From Alkalihalobacillus bogoriensis ATCC BAA-922 (GTDB taxonomy: Bacteria; Bacillota; Bacilli; Bacillales; Bacillaceae_F), in the NCBI RefSeq assembly GCF_000621445.1, contig NZ_JHYI01000022.1, positions 43,737 to 107,736 of the forward strand: a DNA stretch of 64,000 nt. The letters run 5' to 3'. The notes below the pieces were generated by a model. That model worked only from the letters and a program-made list of their open reading frames with translations, was not told the DNA's origin and searched no databases. This document shows, piece after piece, positions 25,596-35,335 of the stretch (the stretch's first letter is position 1; every line of letters begins with the position of its first letter). The translations under genes and the position numbers were made by a program.

Positions 25596-26060
25596 ATGGA
25601 AAATGTTTTATTGTTGTTTTGCAGTATGTCGGGCAATACAGAAGCGATTGCTGATGTTTTAGAAGAAGGTTTAGCTGCTGAGGGTGTTGTGGTAACAAAA
25701 AAAGACGTGTTAGATGTTGATGCTAGCATTCTATTAGAATATGATGCGGTTGTCATTGGAGCGTATACATGGGGGGATGGAGAACTTCCTGATGAGTTTT
25801 TAGATTTTTATGAGGAAATGGAAAACATGGATTTATCGGATAAAACGTTCGGTGTTTTTGGATCGGGTGATACAGCTTATGAAATTTTTTGTGGGGCTGT
25901 AGATATCATTGAAGAGCGGATTAAAGAGCAAGGAGGACAAATTGTTGTAGATGGATTGAAAATTGAGTATGAGCCAATTGGCGAAGATATCGACTTATGC
26001 AAAGAGTTTGCAAAGGAATTTGTAGTAGAAAGCAAAAATAAAAATACAATAACGAAGTGA
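25596..26060 (+). CDS. Flavodoxin (YkuN/YkuP type), Fur-controlled
   Basis: A 154-residue FMN-binding electron carrier. The phosphate-binding loop is CSMSGNTEAIAD near residues 9-20; the isoalloxazine-binding loops are GAYTWGDGELPDEF near 56-69 and FGSGDTAYEIFCGAVD near 88-103. Such short-chain flavodoxins replace ferredoxin under iron limitation in Bacillus, in line with the Fur boxes over the promoter. AAAGGAGAG precedes the ATG. The gene is single; no terminator is obvious before the B12 riboswitch leader. The exact paralogue (YkuN or YkuP) cannot be decided from sequence by eye. Confidence 0.92.
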   Translation: MENVLLLFCSMSGNTEAIADVLEEGLAAEGVVVTKKDVLDVDASILLEYDAVVIGAYTWGDGELPDEFLDFYEEMENMDLSDKTFGVFGSGDTAYEIFCGAVDIIEERIKEQGGQIVVDGLKIEYEPIGEDIDLCKEFAKEFVVESKNKNTITK

Positions 26061-26127
26061 AAAACATGTCAAACAAATAAATATTGTGTATAATAAGGTC
26101 GTACATCATAGAAGCAAATAATAAAAT

Positions 26128-26284
26128 GATAAGGTCACTTATAATCATAAGTGTGAAAAGGGAAGTTGGTGAAATTCCAATACGGTCCCGCCACTGTAAT
26201 AGTATCAAGTCCTTTTACATAGCCACTGTGCAAACGGGAAGGCAAAAGGAATAAGGATACTTAAGTCAGGAGACCTGCCTTATC
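26128..26284 (+). ncRNA. Cobalamin riboswitch
   Basis: The leader has the diagnostic conserved blocks in order: AAGGGAAGTTGGTGAAATTCC, CGGTCCCGCCACTGTAA (the GCCACTGT segment), the B12 box GCCACTG at 26222-26228, GGGAAGGC, and AAGTCAGGAGACCTGCC at the 3' end. It should bind adenosylcobalamin and switch off the downstream btu-cob genes. It lies 170 bases before btuF, with a terminator hairpin in between as expression platform. Confidence 0.95.
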
Positions 26285-26360
26285 GTTGTATGTGGATGCC
26301 TTCGAGGAAAGGTGAAGCAGTATTATTAGTAGCGACCTTACTATAATATTGTCTACTTTT

Positions 26361-26386
26361 GCTCTCCATCGACAGGGGAGCTTTTT
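26361..26386 (+). terminator. Intrinsic terminator of the cobalamin riboswitch
   Basis: GCTCTCC pairs with GGGGAGC (one G-U) around ATCGACA, followed by TTTTT. Placed between the aptamer and btuF, it is the likely regulated terminator formed when cobalamin is bound. Confidence 0.75.
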
Positions 26387-26455
26387 GTTTGTCTACATAA
26401 AAGCACCTATGACGTACATCATAATGACAAATATTATAAAAGGGGATGTCAAAAC

Positions 26456-27367
26456 ATGAAAAAATGGCTAAGCCAACTTATGTTCGTTTTGCTTGCAATT
26501 GGATTATTAGCAGGTTGCGGAGCGGATACGCAACAAGAAGATGCTGTCAATGTAACAGATGCAGTCGACAATGAAATTGTGCTAGAAGAAGAACCAGAAC
26601 GGATTGTTTCGCTGATTCCAAGCAATACAGAAATTTTATATGCGCTTGGAGCAGGTGATAAATTAGTCGGTCGAAGTGACCACGACAATTATCCTCCGGA
26701 AGTAGTAGATGTGGAGCCGATTGGCGGTTTTGAATTTGATGTTGAAAAAATCATTTCGTTACAACCAGACATTGTGCTTGCTCATGGTTCAAATGCAACA
26801 GCAGAAGGGTTAGACCAAATAAGAGGAGCAGATATCCAAGTTGCCGTTGTAAACGATGCGAACAGTTTTGAAGATATGTATCGTGCGATTAACTTTATTG
26901 CTGAAATTACAAACACACAAGAACAAGCAGAGCAATTGATTTCTGATATGGAAGCTCGTTTTGCTGAATTGCGTGAGCAAGCAGCAGCGATTCCAGAAGA
27001 AGAAAGACAAACAGTATGGATTGAAATTTCAAATGATTTATATACAACTGGAAAAGATACGTTTATGCACGAAATGTTAGAAACGATTCATGCTGAAAAT
27101 GCAGCAGGAGACACAAGCGGTTGGCCGCAATTTTCAGAAGAACAAGTCATTGCTGAAAACCCAGACGTTATAATTGGAACATACAGTAGCTGGGTTCCTG
27201 ATATGGTTGAACAAATTTTAAATCGTCCAGGTTGGCAAGATGTAACAGCGGTACAAGAAGAAAGAGTACATGCTATTGATGAAGATATCGTGTCTCGACC
27301 AGGACCGCGCGTTGTTGAAGGAGTCGAACAACTTGCAAAGTATATCTATCCAGAGGTTTTTAACTAA
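26456..27367 (+). CDS. btuF: Cobalamin ABC transporter substrate-binding lipoprotein BtuF
   Basis: A 303-residue lipoprotein with signal peptide and lipobox LAGC (Cys at 21). The periplasmic-binding fold of the BtuF/FepB class is shown by PERIVSLIPSNTEILYALG near residue 45, DVEKIISLQPDIVLA near 98 and the C-terminal NPDVIIGT and IDEDIVSRPGPRVVEGVEQL segments. It captures corrinoids outside the membrane for BtuCD. First gene after the B12 riboswitch; AAAGGGGA precedes the ATG. Confidence 0.93.
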   Translation: MKKWLSQLMFVLLAIGLLAGCGADTQQEDAVNVTDAVDNEIVLEEEPERIVSLIPSNTEILYALGAGDKLVGRSDHDNYPPEVVDVEPIGGFEFDVEKIISLQPDIVLAHGSNATAEGLDQIRGADIQVAVVNDANSFEDMYRAINFIAEITNTQEQAEQLISDMEARFAELREQAAAIPEEERQTVWIEISNDLYTTGKDTFMHEMLETIHAENAAGDTSGWPQFSEEQVIAENPDVIIGTYSSWVPDMVEQILNRPGWQDVTAVQEERVHAIDEDIVSRPGPRVVEGVEQLAKYIYPEVFN

Positions 27368-28388
27368 ACATAAATTTATCGCCTATATGATAGCTAGTTT
27401 ATTTTTGTGCTTTAGCTTATTACTTGGTATTTCAAAAGGGAGTCTTTCGATTCCCTTTTCTACTATCATTGCAGTGCTTTTAACGGAGTGGTTACGACTC
27501 CCTTTACATATTGATATTGATCCGATGTACACAAATATAATTATGAGCATTCGCTTTCCAAGAGTTGTGTTAGCTATGCTTGTTGGAGCTTGTTTATCAT
27601 TAGCTGGAGCTGCCTTTCAAGGATTACTAAAAAACCCTTTAGCAGACCCTTATACACTCGGTGTGTCCTCAGGCGCTGCGGTTGGAGCTGTCTTTGTATT
27701 ATTTTTAGGCATTAGTCTTCCTATTGTAGGGGCGTTTACTTTACCTTTTATTAGTATATTATGTGGTTTTTTAACGCTTTTTCTAGTTATCGGATTTGCT
27801 CGGGCATTACATAAATCAATGGCAGCGGAAACCATTATTTTAGTTGGGATTATTACAAGCTCTTTTTTAGGGTCGCTTATTTCATTGATGATCGCATTGA
27901 CCGGTGATGAGCTGCGGCAAATAATTAGTTGGTTATTAGGCAGTGTAGCAATGAGAGGCTGGAATTACGTTTATTTGATTTTACCTTTTTTTCTTATTGG
28001 CTTTCTCCTTTTAATGTGTAACACGAGGGAATTAAATGCACTTGCTTTCGGAGAAGAAACAGCAAAAAATTTAGGTGTTAATATTCAAAAGAGAAAATTG
28101 ATGATTTTACTTGGGGCTTCACTTGTTACAGGAGCAGCAGTCGCTGTTTCTGGAACGATAGGATTTGTTGGGTTGGTTGTCCCTCATATTACAAGATTAT
28201 TATGGGGACCTGATCATCGTCATTTATTACCGCTTTCCATGATTATGGGTGGTGGATTTTTAGTCTTAACAGATTTAATTGCAAGAACAATAATTGCACC
28301 AACCGAATTACCGATAGGAGTTATTACAGCCTTAATTGGTGGCCCAGTGTTTGCAATTATATTAATTCGTCAACGTCATCGGTTATAG
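27333..28388 (+). CDS. btuC: Cobalamin ABC transporter permease BtuC
   Basis: A FecCD/BtuC-family permease with about ten membrane helices. The family signature is LAGAAFQGLLKNPLADPYTLG and SSGAAVGAV near residues 85-115, plus GTIGFVGLVVPHI and RLLWGPDHRHLLP near the end. I chose TTG 27333 because AAGGAG (27318-27323) lies 9 bases upstream and it gives a short cytoplasmic N terminus (MQSISIQRFLTKHK) before helix 1; ATG 27387 is an alternative without a clear SD. It overlaps btuF by 35 bases. The end is certain. Confidence 0.9.
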   Translation: MQSISIQRFLTKHKFIAYMIASLFLCFSLLLGISKGSLSIPFSTIIAVLLTEWLRLPLHIDIDPMYTNIIMSIRFPRVVLAMLVGACLSLAGAAFQGLLKNPLADPYTLGVSSGAAVGAVFVLFLGISLPIVGAFTLPFISILCGFLTLFLVIGFARALHKSMAAETIILVGIITSSFLGSLISLMIALTGDELRQIISWLLGSVAMRGWNYVYLILPFFLIGFLLLMCNTRELNALAFGEETAKNLGVNIQKRKLMILLGASLVTGAAVAVSGTIGFVGLVVPHITRLLWGPDHRHLLPLSMIMGGGFLVLTDLIARTIIAPTELPIGVITALIGGPVFAIILIRQRHRL

Positions 28389-28398
28389 GAGGTTTCAC

Positions 28399-29859
28399 AT
28401 GTTACATGTATATGGTGTGTCAGGAGGATATAACGACAAACCCATCATAAAAAATGTTTCCTTTGAAGTAGAAAAAGGAGAAATATTTGGGGTGATTGGA
28501 CCAAATGGGAGTGGGAAAACAACATTATTAAAAATGTTGACAGGAACAGTTCCGATGACAAAAGGAGAAATCTCGTTACACGAAAAACCAATAGAGTCCT
28601 ATTCCACAAAAGAAAAAGCTAAAATTATTGCGGTTTTGCCCCAAGACACAACAACTTCTTTTTCCTATACGGTGGAGGAAGTTGTACGTTTAGGGAGATA
28701 TCCTTATCAAAAAGGGTTATTCCAGATGACAACGAAAGTGGATGACCAAATTGTTGTCGAATCACTAAAACAAACTGATGTCTATCAGTTTAAAGACAAA
28801 ACATTGCTTTCTTTAAGTGGAGGAGAGCGTCAGCGTGTGATGTTAGCCAGAGCTTTAGCTCAACAACCAGATTTATTATTACTTGATGAGCCGACAAATC
28901 ATTTAGATATTTCTCACCAATTACACTTACTTGATACATTAAAGAAATGGACAGAAGAAAAAGGGCTCACCGTTATCGCCATTTTACATGATTTAAACAT
29001 TGCTGCTCTTTATTGTAATCGTGTGATGCTGCTAGATAGTGGTGAAGTAAGCACGATTGACCGTCCATATCAAGCGCTTAATGAACAACGATTAAAAGAT
29101 ATATACAACACATCGCTTCGTCGAAATGAGCATCCAACGATTCCGACACCATTAATTACATTGCTTCCGAATCAAATGAGAGCTTCCTCTCCTTTTCGAG
29201 AATTGGATATGGTATGTACAGATGAATGGATTAAAATTGAGAGCAAAACAGCCTTTAAAACATTAGCCTCCTCTGTAATTGGTTCAGGCTTCGGTTGGAA
29301 AAAAACATTTGTCAATCGCCATGTTAATAAAAACTATAATTGTGATGATGCCGAAAAAGAGTTTATTTCCTTTTTAGAGCAAAGAGGGATAAATCATGAA
29401 GAAACAAATGGAATGATGACAGCGGCGATTCTTGATGATGTATGTGTTGAAAAAGTTGAAGATGAGGATGTCTCCCTCCTCGTTGTTGTTACTGCTGGTT
29501 TATCAAATGCAGTTGATGTCACGGCGGGAGTGGCTAGGAACAATCTATCAGTTGGAACGATTAATACGTGGGTGTTGGTAGAAGGAGAGTTTACAGAAGC
29601 TGCATTTGTCCAAGCTTTAGTTGTAGCAACAGAAGCGAAAACGAGAGCGTTGCATGATGAAAATGTGCTTGATGGAACAACAAATACAGTAGCAACAGGG
29701 ACGTCAACAGACAGCATTGTTATTGCCTCAACACAAACGAAAACATCTTATAAGTATGCAGGATCTATTACAACGATAGGGAGTGCGATTGGGCGAAGTG
29801 TATATGCTACTACGGTAAAAGCGATCCGAAAAAATAAAGAAAGAAGGTCTACATTATGA
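28399..29859 (+). CDS. btuD: BtuD ATPase fused to CbiZ adenosylcobinamide amidohydrolase
   Basis: A 486-residue fusion. Residues 1-255 form the corrinoid ABC ATPase: Walker A GPNGSGKTTLL near 34-44, signature LSGGERQRVML near 135, Walker B LLLLDEP. Residues from about 275 form CbiZ: GSGFGWKKTFVNRHV, MMTAAILDD, VVTAGLSNAVD, GTINTWVLVEG, AATGTSTDS-like ATGTSTDSIV, and YAGSITTIGSAIGR. CbiZ cuts adenosylcobinamide to cobyric acid so that it can be remade by CbiB. The same fusion occurs in B. subtilis YvrA. AGGAGG precedes the ATG; the stop overlaps cbiB. Confidence 0.93.
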   Translation: MLHVYGVSGGYNDKPIIKNVSFEVEKGEIFGVIGPNGSGKTTLLKMLTGTVPMTKGEISLHEKPIESYSTKEKAKIIAVLPQDTTTSFSYTVEEVVRLGRYPYQKGLFQMTTKVDDQIVVESLKQTDVYQFKDKTLLSLSGGERQRVMLARALAQQPDLLLLDEPTNHLDISHQLHLLDTLKKWTEEKGLTVIAILHDLNIAALYCNRVMLLDSGEVSTIDRPYQALNEQRLKDIYNTSLRRNEHPTIPTPLITLLPNQMRASSPFRELDMVCTDEWIKIESKTAFKTLASSVIGSGFGWKKTFVNRHVNKNYNCDDAEKEFISFLEQRGINHEETNGMMTAAILDDVCVEKVEDEDVSLLVVVTAGLSNAVDVTAGVARNNLSVGTINTWVLVEGEFTEAAFVQALVVATEAKTRALHDENVLDGTTNTVATGTSTDSIVIASTQTKTSYKYAGSITTIGSAIGRSVYATTVKAIRKNKERRSTL

Positions 29860-30824
29860 TCGCTAACCATCTCCTTGCTTTATCGTTAGCATTTTTGTTA
29901 GACCGCCTAATCGGGGATCCAAGATGGTTGCCACATCCAGTGATTTGGATTGGGAAGCTTATTTCTTTTCTTGAGAAGAAATTAAATAAAGGTGAACATC
30001 AAAAAGTTAGAGGTGTTATTTTTCTTATTTTTGTTCTTGTTGTCGTTTGTATCATAACAGCAACAATGGTCATAGGAGCCTATCTCATCCATCCACTTGT
30101 CGGTATTGTAATCGAAGCAGTAATTATCTTTTATGCCATTGCTCAAAAAAGTTTAAAAGATGCAGCAATGGAAGTGTACGAGCCTTTACAAAGTGGAGAT
30201 GTAACAAAAGCTAGATTGAAATTATCTTATATTGTTGGCCGAGATACAGCGTCTTTACAAGAAGGAGAAATTGTTCGAGGTACGGTTGAAACCGTTGCTG
30301 AAAATACGAGCGATGGAATTACAGCCCCTTTGTTTTATGCACTTATAGGCGGAGCGCCATTAGCGTTTTTATACCGTGCCATTAATACGTGTGATTCTAT
30401 GGTTGGGTATAAAAATGAAAGATATGAACACTTTGGATGGGCTTCTGCAAAATGTGATGATCTTGTCAATTGGATACCGAGTCGAATCACGGGTCTGTTA
30501 ATGGTCGTTGTCAATCGTTCTTCGATTCATTCAAAAAAAGAAAGTGTGAAAATCCTGTTGACAGACGCGAAAAAGCATCCAAGCCCAAATAGTGGTTGGG
30601 GAGAAGCCGCTGTGGCGGCACTATTAGGTGTTCAGCTAGGTGGAAGAAATTTTTATCAGGGCATGGTATCCAACCGTGCTCTTATGGGGAGAAAACGGGT
30701 TGAACTTAAAAAAGAGCACATTACACAAACCGTGAATATTATGAATCAAACTTGTTTTGCATTTTTGTTGTTTTTATGGGGAATAGGAGGTGTCACTTAT
30801 GCAATTACCAGACCATGGGGCTAA
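29856..30824 (+). CDS. cbiB: Adenosylcobinamide-phosphate synthase CbiB
   Basis: A 322-residue integral membrane enzyme that joins adenosylcobyric acid with (R)-1-amino-2-propanol phosphate. Motifs: LLDRLIGDPRWLPHPVIWIGKLI near residues 12-38 (the conserved D-P-HP), EGEIVRGTVETVAENTSDGITAP near 136-158 (named in part), and HPSPNSGWGEAAVAALLGVQLGG near 238-260. At least four membrane segments. It overlaps btuD by 4 bases and cobD by 26 bases, so the genes are tightly coupled. Confidence 0.94.
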   Translation: MIANHLLALSLAFLLDRLIGDPRWLPHPVIWIGKLISFLEKKLNKGEHQKVRGVIFLIFVLVVVCIITATMVIGAYLIHPLVGIVIEAVIIFYAIAQKSLKDAAMEVYEPLQSGDVTKARLKLSYIVGRDTASLQEGEIVRGTVETVAENTSDGITAPLFYALIGGAPLAFLYRAINTCDSMVGYKNERYEHFGWASAKCDDLVNWIPSRITGLLMVVVNRSSIHSKKESVKILLTDAKKHPSPNSGWGEAAVAALLGVQLGGRNFYQGMVSNRALMGRKRVELKKEHITQTVNIMNQTCFAFLLFLWGIGGVTYAITRPWG

Positions 30825-31881
30825 CCCGACATATTTTGTTGAAGCACTTGGGTTACAGATGAAAGAAAATTCGATTGACTTTAGTGTGAACACAAATCCG
30901 CTTGGACCCCCTTCTTTTATAAAAGAAAACTGGCTTTCTTACTTTAGTGAAATCGAAAAGTATCCCGATCCAAAAGCAATGGTGTTAAAAGAAATCATCG
31001 CCAAACAAAACGATGTCGACCTTAACCAAGTCGTTGTGGGCAACGGTGCCGCTGAAATTATTTTTTTACTAGCACATGTATTCCGAGAAAAACATGTGCT
31101 TATTGTAGAACCAACGTTCAGTGAGTACCGTCAAGCTTGTGAAAATCATTTTTGTAGAGTTGACTCGATTACACTTTCACCTGAAACGAATTGGGCGTTA
31201 CAACCTGACATGATTAGTAAGAAGCTTCAATCTAGTGATCTTGTTTTCATTTGTAATCCGAATAATCCAACAGGGGTTCAATATCGAAAAGAATTATTAG
31301 AAAAGATTATAAAAGAAGCAAAGCTCGCAAATGTTGTTGTTGTTATTGATGAAGCTTTTTTTGACTTTAGCTTACATCAGGAATCGGTCGTACCATTACT
31401 ACATCAATATGATAATCTAGTAGTGCTTCGTTCAGTCACAAAAATGTATGCGATTGCGGGGATAAGGTTAGGGTATGCCTTAAGTTCAGAGAAACTAGTT
31501 TCCTCGATAACGAGGTGGCAACATCCGTGGAATACGAACCAATTAGCGCAACAAATTGGCAGTCGTTGTTTGCTTGATTTACAATTTGCTAAAAACACTG
31601 CACGATATATTGCAGAAGAAAGAAACCGACTGAAAAGAAAATTGGTAGAACTTGAGTATTCAATTTCGCCTTCTAGTGTGAATTACTATTTACTAAAAGA
31701 AAAAAGTGAGGATCGAGATTTGTTGGGTTTGCTTACGTATTTAATTGAACATCAAATCATTCCTAGACATACATATAATTTTCAAGGATTAGAAGGAAAA
31801 TATATTCGCCTAGCGATAAAAGAACAAGATGAAAATGATAAACTTCTAAAAGTGTTAGAAAGCTGGAAGGCAAAATGTTAG
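30799..31881 (+). CDS. cobD: L-threonine-O-3-phosphate decarboxylase
   Basis: A 360-residue PLP enzyme of the class I/II aminotransferase fold that makes aminopropanol phosphate for the nucleotide loop. HGANPTYFV at the N terminus and DFSVNTNPLGPP near residue 30 are typical of CobD; FICNPNNPTG near 150 and the PLP-Lys segment RSVTKMYAIAGIRLGY near 208-223 follow, with an Arg-rich C-terminal YIRLAIK. ATG 30799 is chosen because AGGAGG lies 8 bases upstream; the GTG at 30790 is inside the SD. It overlaps cbiB and cobU. Confidence 0.93.
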   Translation: MQLPDHGANPTYFVEALGLQMKENSIDFSVNTNPLGPPSFIKENWLSYFSEIEKYPDPKAMVLKEIIAKQNDVDLNQVVVGNGAAEIIFLLAHVFREKHVLIVEPTFSEYRQACENHFCRVDSITLSPETNWALQPDMISKKLQSSDLVFICNPNNPTGVQYRKELLEKIIKEAKLANVVVVIDEAFFDFSLHQESVVPLLHQYDNLVVLRSVTKMYAIAGIRLGYALSSEKLVSSITRWQHPWNTNQLAQQIGSRCLLDLQFAKNTARYIAEERNRLKRKLVELEYSISPSSVNYYLLKEKSEDRDLLGLLTYLIEHQIIPRHTYNFQGLEGKYIRLAIKEQDENDKLLKVLESWKAKC

Positions 31882-32435
31882 TTTTTATAACGGGTGGGGT
31901 TAGAAGTGGGAAAAGTCAATTTGCTGAAAGGTATGCAAATGACCTTGCTGGAAATGAAATTGTTCATTATATCGCGACTAGCCATGTGTTTGATGAAGAA
32001 ATGGAATGGCGAAAACAACTTCATATTGCACAAAGAGAAAAACAGTTTCGATTTTGCTTAACCCATGAGGTTCCATATAATATAGGACAAGTATTTACAC
32101 AATTTCAACGTGGTCATATCGTGTTGTTGGATTGTATCACTACATGGGTTGCCAACGAATTGTTTATCGATGCTACATCATGGCAGCATCCATTCTTTCA
32201 AACATCTGTTTATGAGAAAGTGACAACAACAATTCAACAACTCAAGCAACTCCCGATTCATAGTCTTATTGTTTCGAACGAATTATTACATGACATCCCG
32301 TATGAAGATGAGGGGACATTTTATTACAAGCAAATGTTAGGTCGGATACATCAAGCGATTGTTGAGCAATGTGATGAAGCGATTGTCATTGAAAATGGAT
32401 TGCCAATCTGGAAAAAAGGAGGTAAGGAAACATGA
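31875..32435 (+). CDS. cobU: CobU-family adenosylcobinamide kinase / guanylyltransferase (copy 1)
   Basis: A 186-residue CobU-like protein. The P-loop is GGVRSGKS at residues 6-13, and the [26 protein letters not shown] and IVSNELL segments match CobU. The GxxVGxGxVPE motif after the VSNE is replaced by [11 protein letters not shown], so this copy is atypical at that point. CobU phosphorylates adenosylcobinamide and transfers GMP to it. GGAAGG precedes the ATG; the stop overlaps cobQ (ATGA). A second shorter CobU-like gene lies at 35269. Confidence 0.85.
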   Translation: MLVFITGGVRSGKSQFAERYANDLAGNEIVHYIATSHVFDEEMEWRKQLHIAQREKQFRFCLTHEVPYNIGQVFTQFQRGHIVLLDCITTWVANELFIDATSWQHPFFQTSVYEKVTTTIQQLKQLPIHSLIVSNELLHDIPYEDEGTFYYKQMLGRIHQAIVEQCDEAIVIENGLPIWKKGGKET

Positions 32436-33928
32436 AAGGTGTGATGATTCAAGGAACAGCTTCTGACGTCGGAAAAAGTGTCATTTGTACAGCCATTTGT
32501 CGCATTCTTGCAAGACAAGGAAAAAAAGTGACCCCATTTAAATCACAAAACATGTCAAATAATTCATATGTGACGATAGATGGGAAGGAAATTGGGAGAG
32601 CACAAGGTATTCAAGCAGAAGCAGCAATGGTGACAGCCTCGGTGAATATGAATCCTATTTTATTAAAACCTAGAAGTGATCAAGTATCAGAAATCGTTCG
32701 TTTCGGAGTACGATATCAAACATTATCAGGGAGAGATTATCGTTCTCAATTTTATGAAACGGGGCTTGAGACGATTAAAATGGCTCTAGCTGAATTAGAA
32801 AAAAACTATCAAATATGTGTCATTGAAGGAGCGGGAAGCCCTGCTGAAGTAAATTTAAACGACCGTGAGCTTGTCAATATGAAGGTAGCTGAAATCGCAA
32901 ATGTTCCTGTCATCCTTGTAGCAGATATCGATCGTGGAGGAGTCTTTGCAAGCATTGTAGGGACATTGACGTTATTACCTGAGATTCAACGTCGACGGGT
33001 ACAGGGCATTATTATTAATAAATTCCGTGGTGATGAACGTTTATTTGAATCTGGTAGGCAATGGATAGAAGAGTATACCGGGGTCAAAGTTCTTGGTGTC
33101 CTTCCCCATATGAAAAATATGAAAATCGAAGGAGAAGATTCACTTTCGATGAAAAACCAGTTTACAAGCGTTTGTGCAAAGGAAAAAGAAGTGGACCTTG
33201 CTGTAATCGATTTACCTTACGTTTCGAATTATACAGATTTAGAACCATTCCGTTATGAAGATGATGTTCACATCCGTTTTGTTTCTACCCCAGAAGCATT
33301 AGGTAAGCCTGATGCAATTATTATTCCAGGAACAAAAAGTACAATCAATGATTTACATTTTTTAAAGCAATCAAATTTATCTAAGCAAATAATTGACTAT
33401 GTAGCTGATGGGGGAACAATTGTTGGAATATGTGGTGGCTATCAAATGTTAGGAGAACAATTAATTGATGAATTAGGAACAGACACAGGGCTTGTAGGAA
33501 AAACAATTGCTGGCCTTGGCATTGCCCCATTACAAACATATTTTTTAGATAAGAAAAAAACAGTACAAACTGAAGGTGTATTGACACATCCTGTTCAAGG
33601 AATCTCAAATGTCATTGCAGGCTATGAAATTCATTTAGGAACAACCGTACATACATGTGATTCATTTTTACATACAAAAGAAGGGCAACAAGATGGGGTT
33701 TACATTGATAATGGTAGAATTATAGGAACGTATTTTCATAATGTTTTTCATAATGATGAGTGGAGAAACGAATGGTTAAATCGAATTCGCGAGAAAAAAG
33801 GAAAAGCACGAAAGTCGGTTCACTGGAGTATGAGTGAAAGAGAGAAAGCGTATGATGAATTAGCGAACCGAGTGGAATCGGCCCTAGATATGACAGCGTT
33901 TTATAAAATGATAGAGGAATGGGAATAA
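32432..33928 (+). CDS. cobQ: Adenosylcobyric acid synthase
   Basis: A 498-residue amidotransferase that amidates four side chains of adenosylcobyrinic acid a,c-diamide. The N-terminal dethiobiotin-synthase-like ATP domain has [18 protein letters not shown] with the P-loop and [10 protein letters not shown]; the C-terminal GATase1 domain has [10 protein letters not shown], the nucleophile Cys in [10 protein letters not shown] near 335, and a late His in [24 protein letters not shown] precedes the ATG. Its presence allows entry of earlier corrinoids, not only cobinamide. Confidence 0.95.
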   Translation: MKGVMIQGTASDVGKSVICTAICRILARQGKKVTPFKSQNMSNNSYVTIDGKEIGRAQGIQAEAAMVTASVNMNPILLKPRSDQVSEIVRFGVRYQTLSGRDYRSQFYETGLETIKMALAELEKNYQICVIEGAGSPAEVNLNDRELVNMKVAEIANVPVILVADIDRGGVFASIVGTLTLLPEIQRRRVQGIIINKFRGDERLFESGRQWIEEYTGVKVLGVLPHMKNMKIEGEDSLSMKNQFTSVCAKEKEVDLAVIDLPYVSNYTDLEPFRYEDDVHIRFVSTPEALGKPDAIIIPGTKSTINDLHFLKQSNLSKQIIDYVADGGTIVGICGGYQMLGEQLIDELGTDTGLVGKTIAGLGIAPLQTYFLDKKKTVQTEGVLTHPVQGISNVIAGYEIHLGTTVHTCDSFLHTKEGQQDGVYIDNGRIIGTYFHNVFHNDEWRNEWLNRIREKKGKARKSVHWSMSEREKAYDELANRVESALDMTAFYKMIEEWE

Positions 33929-33932
33929 GTCG

Positions 33933-34730
33933 ATGAAAAAAGTTTCATTGTTTGATGGTTTTTTATTAGCATTACAGTTTCTAACAATATTTCCTATTAA
34001 AAAACAAGTTCCTTGGGATGAATCCCGAGCAAGAGGTTCGATTATCGTGTACCCTCTTGTTGGACTTTTTCTTGGAATGATTTTAGCGTTACTTTACTAT
34101 ACGATTGAAACATGGACAGGAACATCTGTGTTATTTTTAACGATTTTACTTTTTACGATTTCTATTGTTTTTACAGGTGGTCTTCATTTAGATGGATGGA
34201 TGGACGTTAGTGATGCAATAGGGTCTCATCGAGATATCGAGAAAAAACATGCTATATTAAAAGATTCTAGAGTAGGTGCGTATGCTGTCTTATCTGTAAT
34301 CTTTTTGCTAGGTTGGCGCATTTTCTTTATGTATGAAGTGTTTGAAGCAACTTCAAATGGATGGTTGTATGTGTTGTCGATTCCTTTTTTTGTGAAACTT
34401 TTAATGGGGTTGCAGTTATTTTATGGGAAGCCGGCGAAACAAGAAGGTCTTGCTTATTCGTTTCAATGCTTTTTAACGAAGAAACATTCGCTTGTCTATT
34501 TTTTGTATATTTTTATATTTGGCGTTGTTTTACTTTTTATTGATTCTCATACTCTCATCATTTGGTTTGTACTGTTCGTGATGACGATTGTGCTAACATG
34601 GGTTAGCCTTGGAATTGCGACAGCGCAATTTAATGGAATAACAGGAGATACGGTTGGAGCGAGTGCCGAAGGAGGAGAAACATTGTTATGGATGACCGTG
34701 TGGCTATTACACTTCTTCGTCATGGTATGA
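33933..34730 (+). CDS. cobS: Adenosylcobinamide-GDP ribazoletransferase (cobalamin synthase)
   Basis: A 265-residue membrane enzyme that joins adenosylcobinamide-GDP to alpha-ribazole(-phosphate). The motif FTGGLHLDGWMDVSDAIGSHRD near residues 80-100 (named in part) carries the acidic metal-binding residues; ILKDSRVGAYAVL follows, and GITGDTVGASAEGGE is near the C terminus. Around six membrane helices. Only 4 bases separate it from cobQ, and its last 43 bases overlap cobC. Confidence 0.94.
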   Translation: MKKVSLFDGFLLALQFLTIFPIKKQVPWDESRARGSIIVYPLVGLFLGMILALLYYTIETWTGTSVLFLTILLFTISIVFTGGLHLDGWMDVSDAIGSHRDIEKKHAILKDSRVGAYAVLSVIFLLGWRIFFMYEVFEATSNGWLYVLSIPFFVKLLMGLQLFYGKPAKQEGLAYSFQCFLTKKHSLVYFLYIFIFGVVLLFIDSHTLIIWFVLFVMTIVLTWVSLGIATAQFNGITGDTVGASAEGGETLLWMTVWLLHFFVMV

Positions 34731-35335
34731 CGGAACTAAATGAGCAAAAAAGATACTCTGGTTGGAACGATGACATGTTAAGTGAAAAAGGGAGAACACA
34801 ATTATCTTTACAAGCTCAGTCGGTTAAAGTGAAACCTGATGTTGTTATAACAAGTGACTTGCTTCGAGCTAAGCAAACCGCTGCGATTCTTTTTCCATCA
34901 AGCCCGACTACTTCATTGTCCTCTCTACGGGAGTATCACTTTGGACAATGGGACAAAAAAAGCTATGATGAGTTAAAACAGGAAACTTTATATCGCCAAT
35001 GGCTTGATAATCCACTCAAAGTTGCACCACCTGGGGGAGAAAGCTATGGTCAATTTATTCAACGATTGAAAATGAGTTGGACAGTGATTAGTTCATGGTG
35101 TCAGGAAAAGTCCGTATCGACGATAGTTGTTGTTTGTCATGGAGGGACGATACGAGGATTATTAGAGTTGTATGCTCCAATACAACAAGGATTTTGGAAT
35201 TGGTCGGTTCCATACGGATCTGGGTATTCATTAATTGATTCAAGGCATAACATAAAGGAGGGGAAAAGGTGCACTTTATTACAGGAGGTGCCTTTAACGG
35301 AAAAAGCAAATGGGCAAAAAAACACTATCAATTGA
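34688..35335 (+). CDS. cobC: Alpha-ribazole phosphatase (histidine phosphatase family)
   Basis: A 215-residue histidine-phosphatase-fold protein: LLRHGMTELNEQKRYSGW near residues 9-26 holds the catalytic His with RHG, TSDLLRAKQTA the second Arg, EYHFGQWDKKSYDEL the acidic residue, and VVCHGGTIRGLL the second His near 150. It removes phosphate from alpha-ribazole-5-phosphate or from adenosylcobalamin phosphate. Its start lies inside cobS, with GGAGGAG about 10 bases upstream, and its end overlaps the next gene by 67 bases in another frame. Confidence 0.9.
   Translation: MDDRVAITLLRHGMTELNEQKRYSGWNDDMLSEKGRTQLSLQAQSVKVKPDVVITSDLLRAKQTAAILFPSSPTTSLSSLREYHFGQWDKKSYDELKQETLYRQWLDNPLKVAPPGGESYGQFIQRLKMSWTVISSWCQEKSVSTIVVVCHGGTIRGLLELYAPIQQGFWNWSVPYGSGYSLIDSRHNIKEGKRCTLLQEVPLTEKANGQKNTIN

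Noticed and set aside
29394..29717. 107-codon minus-strand ORF inside the btuD-cbiZ gene
   Set aside because: Fully antisense to a strongly matching CbiZ domain, low-complexity Ser/Thr/Val composition, no SD. A shadow of the real gene.
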